A DNA stretch of 64,000 bases from VBAU01 sp036005185 (GCA_036005185.1 DASYQS010000008.1:91866-155865), one strand, 5' to 3'. Positions 24,059 through 32,876 are shown, counted from the stretch's first letter. The notes: a model not told the origin generated them from the sequence alone. A program made the numbers and translations.

Positions 24059-25042
24059 TTTTTTATCCCTAAACAAAATAAAATTTCTTGAAATTGTAAA
24101 GCCCCAGCGAAATTCTCCATCACCCCAAGAACTGTAGGTTCTGGGAATAAAACGATTTTCTAAAATATTTCTAGAATTCGTAAAGTTCATATGAAAAACG
24201 TGGCCTTCAGTTAGGATCTCAACACCTATTCCAAAAATATCACGCGATTCAATATTGTGGCTGCTTAAAAAATCCTTGCTTTCTTGTGAACGGAAGGTGT
24301 GGAAATAATCGGCTATCAAGAAAAATTTTTTTGACAGAGGCAATCGCATCCCTGCACCAAGCGCAAAAAGATCTTTGCCATCTTTTTCTGGCAGCACATA
24401 ATTTGTATGCACATAAGTGGGGCTAAGCTGCAAACTTATATTTCCAAATCTTCTTGCGATCATTAATTGAATCATCTCACTCAAGCGGTCGGAGAAATCA
24501 TGAAAAGCACTTTCTTGGAACTGGCCCCCGATCGAATCCATTGTTGAAACAACTGTGTTTGCATAAACTGTTAATGAGAAAGGATGTTTTGAGTCTTTTT
24601 CCTGTTTTAAGAACTGATATTTTAATCCGAGTTCCCACAATTCTTTAACTGGTCCAACCCTGTAAACATTGTCTCCAACTGAGGTCTGCTCTCCCCTTGT
24701 TCTCGCAGCTACAATATTCAACCTATTGCCGAGGCCGATTTGAAATGCAATTTTTATGTCTGCAGCATTATCCAAACCATAAAATTCTTTAATTCCTCCA
24801 TTGTCTCCACCAATGTCTCCAAAATTGTGTATGACTTTGAATTCCATAACCCCCTTTCGAAGCACTTCCACGGTATTTGCGTTTATCAAACGCTGGCCAT
24901 AAAAGACTTTTAGAGAAGACTCATCGCTGGCCCATTTTTTTTTATTATCAACCTCATTGGATATATCAACTACTGTGGTATCATTTTGTGCAAATGATTT
25001 TAAAGCAGCGAAACAGCAGAGAAACAAGAATTTGACCTTCAT
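24044..25042 (-). CDS. DUF5777 family beta-barrel protein
   Basis: 332 residues with signal peptide MKVKFLFLCCFAALKSFAQ. The conserved blocks YGQRLINANTVEVLRKGVME and VIHNFGDIGG near the N-terminus mark the DUF5777 family of Bacteroidota. The rest alternates short amphipathic strands (KIAFQIGLGNRLNIVAAR, GAGMRLPLSKKFFLIADY) and ends WGFTISRNFILF, consistent with an outer-membrane barrel with a C-terminal aromatic. Function is unknown; family members often sit near cytochrome or energy genes elsewhere, but not here. Confidence 0.8.
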   Translation of the reverse strand: MKVKFLFLCCFAALKSFAQNDTTVVDISNEVDNKKKWASDESSLKVFYGQRLINANTVEVLRKGVMEFKVIHNFGDIGGDNGGIKEFYGLDNAADIKIAFQIGLGNRLNIVAARTRGEQTSVGDNVYRVGPVKELWELGLKYQFLKQEKDSKHPFSLTVYANTVVSTMDSIGGQFQESAFHDFSDRLSEMIQLMIARRFGNISLQLSPTYVHTNYVLPEKDGKDLFALGAGMRLPLSKKFFLIADYFHTFRSQESKDFLSSHNIESRDIFGIGVEILTEGHVFHMNFTNSRNILENRFIPRTYSSWGDGEFRWGFTISRNFILFRDKKANHK

Positions 25043-25134
25043 GGCTTTAGTTTATGGGATTGTGAATATTATCAACCACAACATCGCAGAACTAAAAGCA
25101 AAGGTTGCCCAACCTGGAAAGGCGATTTTGAGTG

Positions 25135-25599
25135 CTATTTTTTCATGGAAGCCACAATTTCCTGAGCATGAGCTTTGTTTTTAGGGCGAGTAAAGATTTT
25201 TTCGATAATGCCTTTTTCATTTATAACAAATGTTGTACGCAACACTCCCATATATTCGCGACCAAATAATTTTTTTTGATCCCAAACCCCATATTTTTCC
25301 AAAACGTCGTGAGAAGTATCAGCTAGCAGCGGAAAAGGGAGTTTGTATTTTGCTTCAAACTTTTTTTGGGTTTTTTCATCATCGGGGCTTACGCCTATGA
25401 CTTCAAACCCTTTTTTCTTTAACAAAGCATAATTATCCCGAAGGTTACAGGATTCAATTGTACACGTAGGCGAACCTGCTTCCGAATAAAAATAAAGGAT
25501 GAGCTTTTTGCCTTTATAATCCGATAACGAAATTTTGTTACCATCTTGATCCTTGCTTGTAAATGGCGGGGCTTTATCACCTTCTTTTAATGTTATCAT
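25135..25599 (-). CDS. bcp: Thioredoxin-dependent peroxiredoxin (BCP/PrxQ)
   Basis: Reduces hydroperoxides in the cytosol using thioredoxin. GDKAPPFTSKDQDG opens the chain. The peroxidatic cysteine lies in SPTCTIESCNLRDNY, with the second cysteine five residues later, the usual PrxQ spacing; the common TPGCT is SPTCT here. TTFVINEKGIIEKIF and the terminal region complete the fold. Length 154 is normal. Its start is separated by about 50 nt from the stop of the upstream M23 gene. Confidence 0.93.
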   Translation of the reverse strand: MITLKEGDKAPPFTSKDQDGNKISLSDYKGKKLILYFYSEAGSPTCTIESCNLRDNYALLKKKGFEVIGVSPDDEKTQKKFEAKYKLPFPLLADTSHDVLEKYGVWDQKKLFGREYMGVLRTTFVINEKGIIEKIFTRPKNKAHAQEIVASMKK

Positions 25600-25648
25600 A
25601 AATTTTAAACCCCTAACTGGGCTTTATTAAAGTTATCAAATTGATTTA

Positions 25649-27448
25649 TCATTTCTTTTTAGAAGCCTTCGACTTAGGTTTCTCCTTTCGATGGAGAGGG
25701 GATTTTGTTTTTTTCGGCGGCGTATAAGGATATCGTTTGAACCACCATTGTTTCTCCGTTGCATTTCCTGCAATATCTTCTACTCTTACCTTCAAAAGAT
25801 GAACTCCATAAGGGCATTTTTCATCAAAATAGTAGATCCATGGCGCGCCTTTATCATTACTAAACATCAACCATTGGCCATCCAATTCAACTCGAAATTT
25901 TTTAACGCCTACATTATCCGTAGCACGGAAAACAATATTTTTTGAGCGGCTAAGATCAACCGTATCCCCATTGCCTAGTTCATTAATAGTAGGCGGAACA
26001 TTATCAACAAATGCCTGAAAAGAACCAAAATCATTAAAACTTGATGCCAGCCACCCGCCTGATATCGGGTCTTTCTGCCAAGTTGCTTTGCGATAGTTAG
26101 TGTTCCTTCCTTCCGTTCTTTTAATGAAAATTTTATTTTCCAGTTCTTTGGCGATAGCAACATTAGGCTTGATACGAATGTTTATTTCATCATGCACAGG
26201 AATGGAAGCATCACAAAACTGAAATCGTGAAGACACAGCATTCGATTCCGTTTGATTGAACCTATAAAAAACAGGCTGAATCGTATCGTACAAACAATTT
26301 TCTTTTACGTATAGCTCAAAGTCATTTTGCTCAAATACATTCACATAGTTTGGAGCAAATGTTTTATGTGGAATATTTGCCAATGGCGAAAGGCTATCGT
26401 TGAACTGTATTTTAAAATTGAGCATTGAAGCATTTCCCTTAGCATCTTCAATTTCTATTTTTATTGAATGAACATTGATATCGTTTAAATGGATGGAGCC
26501 ATCGCCGGTTTTCAGTCGATATGCTCTGCCCTTATCTCCGGGAAGTTTAAACAACTGTTGAAGGTATGTGCCAGAATTATAATGATAACGATAATCAATA
26601 TGTGCATTTATATAATCTGTTTCATTATAATCCATGCTATCGAATACAAATTCAATAAGAGGCCGGCTATCAAAAAAAATCTTTGCGCTGTAAATTCCAT
26701 TTGGATTGGTTGATCCGCTTACACGGTCGAAGGCGCTAATGGCAAAACCTATTCTCGAAAAACCCGTTTTGATCAATGTATTTTTTGGCAGAGTATAGCC
26801 GCTTTCGGTTTTTTTTACAGGAAACAAGGTTGGATTTTGCTCATACACGCTTGCGCCTTTGTTGTAAAGAGCAAGTTTTGTAAACACTGGAGGTACGGCA
26901 TCAGCAATGGGCAAATTAAAAAGCAAAGGGTTAATGCATCTTTCCGTTCTAGTATCTCTTACTTCAAAATGCACATGAGGCCCCTGCGATCCACCGGTGC
27001 TGCCACTATATGCAATAAAATTTCCTTTCCGAACAGGGAATCTATCTTTTGCAAAATCAATTACAATTTCCCATGACTGCTGTTTGTACTGTTGCGCCTT
27101 AACTAAGCTGTCCAGCTTCGGAAAAAATTTGTTCAAATGGCCATACACTGTGGTGAGCCCATTAGGATGATTGATATAAATAGCCTTGCCAAAACCAAAA
27201 GGGCTTATACTTATTTTGGCAATATACCCGTCAGCTGCTGCATAGACAGGCATGTTTTCTTTTTGATCGGTACGAATATCAAGACCCATGTGCCAATGGC
27301 CGCTACGCAGCTCACCGAAATTGGCAACGATGCCTGGTTTATTGGATACCGGCCATCGAAAATAATTTTTTGAATAAACGAACGATTGGGAGTAGAGATG
27401 GATTGAGCAAATAAATACACTAACGATAATTATCAAGCTCCGCAACAT
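25649..27448 (-). CDS. Large secreted M23 family metallopeptidase
   Basis: 599 residues from ATG 27448 (the frame's earlier start at 27454 is a TTG). Signal peptide MLRSLIIIVSVFICSIHLYS. The M23 domain comes first: HWHMGLDIRTDQKENMPVYAA with zinc ligands H and D, TTVYGHLNKF, and GPHVHFEVRDTRTE with the HxH pair, so it is probably an active endopeptidase. The remaining 370 residues are beta-rich, with Ig-like segments (TDNVGVKKFRVELDGQWLMF, LLKVRVEDIAGNATEKQWWF), and a lysine-rich tail (SKASKKK). This differs from the 13661 M23 protein, where the peptidase is C-terminal. Confidence 0.88.
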   Translation of the reverse strand: MLRSLIIIVSVFICSIHLYSQSFVYSKNYFRWPVSNKPGIVANFGELRSGHWHMGLDIRTDQKENMPVYAAADGYIAKISISPFGFGKAIYINHPNGLTTVYGHLNKFFPKLDSLVKAQQYKQQSWEIVIDFAKDRFPVRKGNFIAYSGSTGGSQGPHVHFEVRDTRTERCINPLLFNLPIADAVPPVFTKLALYNKGASVYEQNPTLFPVKKTESGYTLPKNTLIKTGFSRIGFAISAFDRVSGSTNPNGIYSAKIFFDSRPLIEFVFDSMDYNETDYINAHIDYRYHYNSGTYLQQLFKLPGDKGRAYRLKTGDGSIHLNDINVHSIKIEIEDAKGNASMLNFKIQFNDSLSPLANIPHKTFAPNYVNVFEQNDFELYVKENCLYDTIQPVFYRFNQTESNAVSSRFQFCDASIPVHDEINIRIKPNVAIAKELENKIFIKRTEGRNTNYRKATWQKDPISGGWLASSFNDFGSFQAFVDNVPPTINELGNGDTVDLSRSKNIVFRATDNVGVKKFRVELDGQWLMFSNDKGAPWIYYFDEKCPYGVHLLKVRVEDIAGNATEKQWWFKRYPYTPPKKTKSPLHRKEKPKSKASKKK

Positions 27449-27681
27449 GGTCAAATTTACTACGCGTCGAGGGAGTAACCGGTTGTATTTATCCAGATAT
27501 TGTTATTAGACTCACAAGAATCAAAAAATGATGGCGATTGAGCCTGCAATGAAAACTTTTGTAGGGTTTACGGTGTTAAACATTTTGTTAACTAAGAAGT
27601 CATATACCCACTAAATGGTATTGAAATTTATGGCATGAAATTTTATCTTACAGGAAAGCAATATGCACTAAATGAAAATTC

Positions 27682-27891
27682 ATGAAAACGATTTTTTACA
27701 AATTCACTTTTAGAATGATTCTGTTGATTGGGATTGTTGTAGGCATTGTGAAAGGGCAGGAAGCAAGACAAAAATGGGTGAGCAAGAAAAAGATGAAATA
27801 CGAGACAAAAAAGCCGTATCAAAAAGACTTGATGACAGACGGATCTCAGATTGTGTTGGATGAAATAGAAATGTCAACATACCATAGTTAA
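27682..27891 (+). CDS. Small putative exported protein, unknown
   Basis: 69 codons. The first 26 residues (MKTIFYKFTFRMILLIGIVV, then GIVKGQ) look like a signal peptide or a membrane helix; the remainder is lysine-rich and hydrophilic (SKKKMKYETKK). It is the only credible frame in the 561-bp gap 27449-28009. I recognise no family. It is followed after about 60 nt by a promoter box and hairpin. The frame could be fortuitous, but start, signal-like sequence and position speak for a real small gene. Confidence 0.4.
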   Translation: MKTIFYKFTFRMILLIGIVVGIVKGQEARQKWVSKKKMKYETKKPYQKDLMTDGSQIVLDEIEMSTYHS

Positions 27892-27941
27892 AAACTGAGT
27901 AAATTTTTCTATACAACTCTCCAAAACAAATCTTATTCCCT

Positions 27942-27977
27942 TAGTTTTGCAACCCGGGCAATTTGCCCGGTTTTTTT
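27942..27977 (+). promoter_or_regulatory. carB promoter box followed by a terminator-like hairpin
   Basis: TAGTTTTG (27942-27949) fits TAnnTTTG. Five nt later starts a 6-bp G/C stem (ccgggc / gcccgg, 5-nt loop, 27954-27970) followed by seven T. As a terminator it would end the transcript of the small ORF; with transcription starting from the box, the hairpin and U-run would form the very 5' end of the carB RNA. Both readings are possible. Confidence 0.55.
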
Positions 27978-28009
27978 ATATCCATCCCAAAGCAGACTTA
28001 AAAATCTAA

Positions 28010-30868
28010 ATGCCAAAAGACAATTCAATTAAATCGGTTCTTATTATTGGTTCGGGCCCCATCATTATTGGCCAGGCTTGTGAGTTCGATTACTCGGGTT
28101 CCCAAGCCGCACGAAGCTTACGTGAGGAAGGGGTGAAGGTCATACTGATTAATAGCAATCCCGCTACCATTATGACCGATCCGATGATGGCTGATAAAGT
28201 GTATTTGCTGCCCCTTACGGTTGAAAGTATTGAACAGATATTGGAAGAAAACCAAATTGATGCTGTATTACCAACAATGGGCGGGCAAACAGCATTGAAT
28301 CTTGCCAAAGAAGCCGAAGATCTTGGAGTATGGAAACAGCATAATGTGCGCTTGATTGGTGTTGACATTAAGGCAATAGAAAAAGCCGAGGACCGCGAAA
28401 AATTTCGCAAATGGATGATAGAGCTTGGTGTTCCGGTTGCTCCTGCAAAAACAGCCAACTCATTTTTAGAAGGAAAGGAATATGCCCAAGATATCGGCTT
28501 CCCTTTGGTGATCCGCCCATCTTTTACATTGGGTGGAACAGGAGGTGGTTTTGTGCATGATAAAGATGAACTCGATGAAGCCTTGAATCGCGGATTGCAG
28601 GCATCGCCTATTCATGAAGTATTGGTAGAAAAAGCAGTATTGGGATGGAAAGAATTTGAACTGGAATTATTACGCGATTCGGCTGATAATGTATGCATCA
28701 TTTGCAGCGTAGAGAATTTTGATCCGATGGGCATTCACACTGGTGATTCTATCACAGTGGCCCCTGCCATGACGCTTAGCGATACTGCCATGCAGCTTAT
28801 GCGCAATACAGCTATAAGAATGATGCGTGACCTTGGAAATTTTGCCGGTGGTTGTAATGTGCAGTTTGCCTTAAATCCCGATACTGAAGAGATCATTGCG
28901 ATAGAAATCAATCCACGGGTAAGTCGTTCATCTGCCCTGGCATCAAAAGCAACAGGATACCCCATTGCAAAAATTGCAGCCAAGCTTGCCATTGGATATA
29001 CGCTGGATGAATTAGAAAATCAAATTACCAAAACTACATCGGCCTATTTTGAACCGGCGCTGGATTACGTGATTGTAAAGATTCCGAGATGGAATTTTGA
29101 TAAGTTCAAAGGAGGAAACGATACACTGGGCCTGCAAATGAAAAGTGTGGGCGAAGTGATGGCCATTGGCCGCAGCTTTACCGAAGCGATACAAAAAGCT
29201 TGTCAAAGCTTAGAGAACAATGCGGTAGGACTTGGATACTATGGAAAAAGCTTGATGAAGGCCGAGGAAATATTGAATCATATTAAAACTCCAAAATGGG
29301 ATCGCATTTTCAGGATCAAGGATGCGCTGATGATGGGAGTGAGTGTAAATACAATTTCTAAGGCAACGGGCATTGATCGCTGGTTTATTTATGAAATACA
29401 AAAGATCTGCAATATTGAAAGGGAGTTGGAAAAATATGAACTTGAAACACTTCCTGTAGAATTATTACGTGAGGCGAAGGTGGCGGGCTTTAGTGATGAA
29501 CAGATCAACCGCATACTTCAATACGGCGAAGAGGAAGACATCTACAAAAAAAGAAAGGAGTTGGGAATAACAAGAGTATATAAAATGGTAGATACCTGCA
29601 GTGCCGAGTTTGAAGCAAAAACACCTTACTTCTACTCCACCTTTGAAAGCCCATCCCACCAAACCCTTCCCGAAGGGAAGGGCTTCGCACCCTCTAATGA
29701 GTCGAAGGTTTCTTCTAAAAAGAAAATAATTGTATTAGGAAGCGGGCCTAATAGAATTGGACAAGGAATTGAATTTGATTATTGCTGTGTGCACGGGTTG
29801 CTGGCCATTAAGGAATGCGGTTATGAATCCATCATGGTCAATTGCAATCCTGAGACCGTTTCTACTGATTTTGATATGGCCGATAAGCTTTATTTCGAGC
29901 CTGTATATTGGGAGCATTTGTGGGAGATCGTAGAACATGAAAAACCCGATGGAGTGATTGTTCAATTGGGGGGACAAACGGCATTAAAGCTTGCAAAGTT
30001 TTTGAATGAAAAAGGAATTAAAATTATTGGCACTTCGTACGACAGCATGGATATTGCTGAAGACCGGGGGCGCTTCAGTGATCGGTTGAAAGAGCTTGGT
30101 ATTCCCTATCCCGATTATGGAACTGCTCACAATGTGGATGAAGCTGTAGAGGTAGCACACAAAGTCGGTTATCCGGTATTGGTTCGTCCGAGCTATGTAT
30201 TGGGTGGTCAGCGAATGAGGATTGTGATAAACGATGACGACCTCGAAAAAGCCGTGTTAAGCTTATTAAAACATATTCCAGGAAATAAAATTCTTGTCGA
30301 TCATTTTTTAGACAGATGCCAGGAAGCCGAGATCGATGCGATTTTTGATGGCGACGATTTTCATGTTATGGGGGTAATGGAACATATTGAGCCAGCTGGT
30401 ATTCACAGTGGCGATAGCAATGCTGTGCTTCCGGCATTTAATCTTACGCCGCTGGAAGTCACGACGATGGAATTTTATGCTGAAAAAATTGCAAGAGCAT
30501 TAAATATAAAAGGACTGATCAATGTTCAATATGCAATTAAAGACGGAAAAGTATATGTGATCGAAGCCAACCCCAGAGCATCAAGAACAACTCCATTTAT
30601 TGCGAAAGCATACCAAATTCCCTATTTGAATATCGCCACCAAGATCATGATCGGCGCCAACAAGCTGAAAGATTTCACCTTCGATAAAAAGCTTCAGGGT
30701 TTTGCCATCAAAGAACCAGTTTTTAGTTTCGAAAAATTCCCGGGAGTGAGCAGAGAGCTCGGCCCGGAAATGAAATCAACCGGTGAAGCCATTCGCTTCA
30801 TCAAAGATCTTCGTGACCCTTACTTCCGGCAATTGTATAAGGACAGGAGCATGTATTTGAGCAAATAG
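28010..30868 (+). CDS. carB: Carbamoyl-phosphate synthase large subunit, lacking the allosteric domain
   Basis: Makes carbamoyl phosphate for pyrimidines and arginine. Two homologous halves are seen: GSGPIIIGQACEFDYSGSQA at the start and GSGPNRIGQGIEFDYCCVHG at about residue 582, each with an ATP-grasp domain (RPSFTLGGTGGGF; RPSYVLGGQRMRIV). The chain ends KDLRDPYFRQLYKDRSMYLSK after the second half, without the roughly 130-residue MGS domain that binds UMP and ornithine in E. coli; this short form is known in Bacteroidota. A palindromic insert (residues about 547-563) sits in the linker between the halves. carA is not in the window. Confidence 0.96.
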   Translation: MPKDNSIKSVLIIGSGPIIIGQACEFDYSGSQAARSLREEGVKVILINSNPATIMTDPMMADKVYLLPLTVESIEQILEENQIDAVLPTMGGQTALNLAKEAEDLGVWKQHNVRLIGVDIKAIEKAEDREKFRKWMIELGVPVAPAKTANSFLEGKEYAQDIGFPLVIRPSFTLGGTGGGFVHDKDELDEALNRGLQASPIHEVLVEKAVLGWKEFELELLRDSADNVCIICSVENFDPMGIHTGDSITVAPAMTLSDTAMQLMRNTAIRMMRDLGNFAGGCNVQFALNPDTEEIIAIEINPRVSRSSALASKATGYPIAKIAAKLAIGYTLDELENQITKTTSAYFEPALDYVIVKIPRWNFDKFKGGNDTLGLQMKSVGEVMAIGRSFTEAIQKACQSLENNAVGLGYYGKSLMKAEEILNHIKTPKWDRIFRIKDALMMGVSVNTISKATGIDRWFIYEIQKICNIERELEKYELETLPVELLREAKVAGFSDEQINRILQYGEEEDIYKKRKELGITRVYKMVDTCSAEFEAKTPYFYSTFESPSHQTLPEGKGFAPSNESKVSSKKKIIVLGSGPNRIGQGIEFDYCCVHGLLAIKECGYESIMVNCNPETVSTDFDMADKLYFEPVYWEHLWEIVEHEKPDGVIVQLGGQTALKLAKFLNEKGIKIIGTSYDSMDIAEDRGRFSDRLKELGIPYPDYGTAHNVDEAVEVAHKVGYPVLVRPSYVLGGQRMRIVINDDDLEKAVLSLLKHIPGNKILVDHFLDRCQEAEIDAIFDGDDFHVMGVMEHIEPAGIHSGDSNAVLPAFNLTPLEVTTMEFYAEKIARALNIKGLINVQYAIKDGKVYVIEANPRASRTTPFIAKAYQIPYLNIATKIMIGANKLKDFTFDKKLQGFAIKEPVFSFEKFPGVSRELGPEMKSTGEAIRFIKDLRDPYFRQLYKDRSMYLSK
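29651..29698. repeat. Palindromic element inserted in frame within carB
   Basis: Contains a perfect 8-bp stem with a 3-nt loop, cccttccc gaa gggaaggg (29664-29682). It encodes PSHQTLPEGKGFAPSN between the conserved KTPYFYSTFE and KKKIIVLGSGPNRIG, a linker that is shorter in the CarB proteins I know. Confidence 0.65.
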
Positions 30869-30932
30869 TCTAACCGGGATAAGGAGATTATAAGAATAAT
30901 TGTTTGTAAGGGCGATTCTTAACATTCATGCG

Positions 30933-31403
30933 ATGAACAAAGAGATTCAATCCATCATAACCAATCTCGAAAGAGTAAATGCAGGACAACCGTGGTATGG
31001 TCGTGCTGTCTATGATATATTTGAAGAAATAGATCCTTCTATTGCATATAAAAAACCAAACGATAATTCCCATTCATTGATCGAGCTGCTTTATCATATG
31101 ATCACCTGGGCAGATTTTACTTTGCACAGAATTCAAGGATATAAAGAAAAAGATATGACAGCCTTTGAGGAATTGGATTGGAGGGAAATTGACCCCGCTG
31201 TTCATACATGGGAAAAAGGATTGGTCGAATTCAAAGCGATTCATAAAAAAATTGTTGAATTGCTGAATGAGAAAGACGACGAATTTTTAAAAGGAATAGT
31301 CGATTACCGTAAATATAATTTCCGATTCCTGCTAAACGGACTTATTCAGCATAACATCTATCATATCGGGCAGGTAGCTTTAATGAAAAAGCTGCTTCAA
31401 TAG
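30933..31403 (+). CDS. DinB-like (YfiT/DUF664-type) metal-binding protein
   Basis: 156 residues from ATG 30933; the longer frame starts at a TTG and adds an unlike segment. Four-helix bundle with the conserved histidines in LIELLYHMITWADF and in HNIYHIGQVALMKKLL near the C-terminus, the metal triad of the DinB superfamily. Members include bacillithiol- or mycothiol-dependent transferases, but most are of unknown function. It is probably transcribed after carB or on its own. It is the last gene before the accessory region. Confidence 0.85.
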   Translation: MNKEIQSIITNLERVNAGQPWYGRAVYDIFEEIDPSIAYKKPNDNSHSLIELLYHMITWADFTLHRIQGYKEKDMTAFEELDWREIDPAVHTWEKGLVEFKAIHKKIVELLNEKDDEFLKGIVDYRKYNFRFLLNGLIQHNIYHIGQVALMKKLLQ

Positions 31404-31541
31404 TTTTTTTTCCTTGCGAAAACGAATAGGGTTTAGTTTTTACTTGAATGCATAGCTCGCTCTGCCGTTTATTCTGGAACAATGTATGAGTGCCAATAGC
31501 AATTAAATGGGTAACAATAAAGACTTAATTCAAATGTTCAA

Positions 31542-32063
31542 ATGAATGACAACTTTAAGGCCAGACTGATACTTAAAGGACAATGGCTTTTCGATAACGC
31601 GGTATCTATGCCAATCCAAATATTTGCAATCAACTTTGACTATTACTTTGAATTAGACATAGGCTATAACGAAGAAGGAGAAGGGCCATACCTAAACGAG
31701 TTCGGTGAACAGTACATAATCGCATGGCATAATGAGAAATTTTTTTCCAGAAATGGCAACGTTGCTTTAGGTGGACTTACTCTTGGAGACGCTGTCCAAA
31801 GTACTGAAAACGTAGTTAAACAAAAGATCAATGGACACAGAAAATTTCCGATAATTACATTTAACTGTGCACAAAACTTCGTGCAGCAAAGGTTTGGCAA
31901 AAAAGTGGCTGCCCTAACCGATAATCATCATGAGTATGCAAGTCACTCTGTTTCCGCTTACTTTGCGAAATCTTGTTTCGTAAATTTATGTGTTAGCGGT
32001 CATTGTAAAACGACACCCTACTCTACAACAAACATCTTCACTTTTACCTTTGACAAAAAATAG
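31542..32063 (+). CDS. Hypothetical protein, 3' end running into an attC-like repeat
   Basis: 173 codons of no family I recognise. Residues about 1-115 look like a genuine small globular protein (MPIQIFAINFDYYFELDIGY, LNEFGEQYIIAWHNEKFF, GGLTLGDAVQSTE). From about residue 124 on, the frame reads through an inverted-repeat region (31913-31999) and becomes cysteine- and serine-rich and less protein-like. The natural C-terminus may have been lost by a junction there, so the gene may be a fusion of a real 5' part with repeat sequence. It opens the accessory stretch. Annotate as hypothetical. Confidence 0.5.
   Translation: MNDNFKARLILKGQWLFDNAVSMPIQIFAINFDYYFELDIGYNEEGEGPYLNEFGEQYIIAWHNEKFFSRNGNVALGGLTLGDAVQSTENVVKQKINGHRKFPIITFNCAQNFVQQRFGKKVAALTDNHHEYASHSVSAYFAKSCFVNLCVSGHCKTTPYSTTNIFTFTFDKK
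31913..31999. repeat. attC-like imperfect inverted repeat 1
   Basis: Outer arms ctaac (31915-31919) and gttag (31992-31996), then ataa/ttat, enclose a hairpin of 9 bp, tttgcgaaa / tttcgtaaa, at 31962-31984. The right end reads gttagcgg, which is exactly complementary to ccgctaac at the left end of repeat 2 (33370-33377). Resemblance to integron attC sites is structural; the R-box consensus fits only partly. Confidence 0.4.
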
Positions 32064-32074
32064 TTGCATAAAAA

Positions 32075-32121
32075 TTTGTGCAGTTAAATAGTTGCGCATA
32101 TATTTGCAGTCAAATAACTGC
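32075..32121 (+). promoter_or_regulatory. arsR promoter with two operator-like repeats
   Basis: TTTG (32075-32078), 20 nt, then TATATTTG (32099-32106): a well-spaced Bacteroidota promoter. A 16-nt repeat occurs twice, gcagttaaatagttgc at 32080-32095 in the spacer and gcagtcaaataactgc at 32106-32121 next to the start site; the second is an inverted repeat. The layout is that expected for autorepression by the ArsR protein encoded just downstream. Confidence 0.65.
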
Positions 32122-32124
32122 ATA

Positions 32125-32445
32125 ATGGACACTAGACGAGATGTTTTTCAGGCTATTGCTGACCCGACACGTAGGGCTATTTTGACAATGTTGGCACTAC
32201 AAACTATGACACCTGGTGCAATAGCCTCAAGCTTTGACTCATCAAGGCAAACAATTTCTAAACACATTCAAATTCTTACAGAATGTCAACTACTAAAACA
32301 ACAACAAACAGGCAGAGAAATTTATTACGAACTCAATCCCCAAAAAATGAAAGAAATAGACCTATGGTTAGAGACCTTTAGAAAAATTTGGGATAATAGA
32401 TTTAATAAAATTGATAACATCCTTAAACAAAAGAAAAATAAATAA
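32125..32445 (+). CDS. ArsR-family winged-helix repressor
   Basis: 106 residues from ATG 32125; the longer frame from 32092 starts upstream of the predicted transcription start. DVFQAIADPTRRAILTML is the hallmark N-terminus, and MTPGAIASSFDSSRQTISKH contains the recognition helix, followed by the wing QTGREIYYELNP. It has no metal-binding cysteine pair, so it belongs to the subgroup that controls SRPBCC/AHSA1 and VOC genes, which is exactly what follows: the two downstream genes start 3 nt after the preceding stops. Likely represses its own operon through the two repeats upstream. Confidence 0.92.
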   Translation: MDTRRDVFQAIADPTRRAILTMLALQTMTPGAIASSFDSSRQTISKHIQILTECQLLKQQQTGREIYYELNPQKMKEIDLWLETFRKIWDNRFNKIDNILKQKKNK

Positions 32446-32447
32446 AA

Positions 32448-32873
32448 ATGACAAAACAAATTTATCCTTGCTTATGGTTTGATGGTCAGGCTAAAGCAGC
32501 AGCAGATTTTTACTGCTCAATTTTTCCTAATTCAAAAATAATCAACGATTCAGGAATGGTTGTAAATTTTGAACTTAATGGACAATTCTTAATGGGATTA
32601 AACGGTGGCGACAACTTTAAATTTAACGAAGCTGTTTCTTTTGTTATTCCCTGCAAAGACCAAGAGGAAATTGACCATTATTGGTACAAACTCATTGCTA
32701 ACGGAGGTCAGGAAGGTAATTGCGGATGGTGTAAAGACAAGTTCGGATTATCTTGGCAAATAGTCCCGACCAAATTAGGCGAACTAATGTCAAATCCTGA
32801 AAACGGACAACGAGTTGTGCAAGCATTTATGAAAATGAAAAAGTTTGATATAGAAAAACTAATAAACGCATAA
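32448..32873 (+). CDS. VOC superfamily (PhnB-like) protein
   Basis: 141 residues with the PhnB/3-dmu-9_3-mt form of the vicinal oxygen chelate fold: YPCLWFDGQAKAAADFYCSI at the start, FELNGQFLMGLNGG, AVSFVIPCKDQEEIDHYW and GNCGWCKDKFGLSWQIVPT. These proteins usually lack demonstrated enzyme activity; some are antibiotic- or toxin-binding. The operon with an ArsR regulator and an SRPBCC protein, each separated by 2-3 nt, suggests a common response to a small hydrophobic compound, which is inference. Confidence 0.9.
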   Translation: MTKQIYPCLWFDGQAKAAADFYCSIFPNSKIINDSGMVVNFELNGQFLMGLNGGDNFKFNEAVSFVIPCKDQEEIDHYWYKLIANGGQEGNCGWCKDKFGLSWQIVPTKLGELMSNPENGQRVVQAFMKMKKFDIEKLINA

Positions 32874-32876
32874 AAA

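Noticed and set aside
27452..27459. Minus-strand TAAATTTG as promoter of the large M23 gene
   Set aside because: It ends only 4 nt before the ATG at 27448, so transcription would begin at or inside the start codon; a chance match is more likely.
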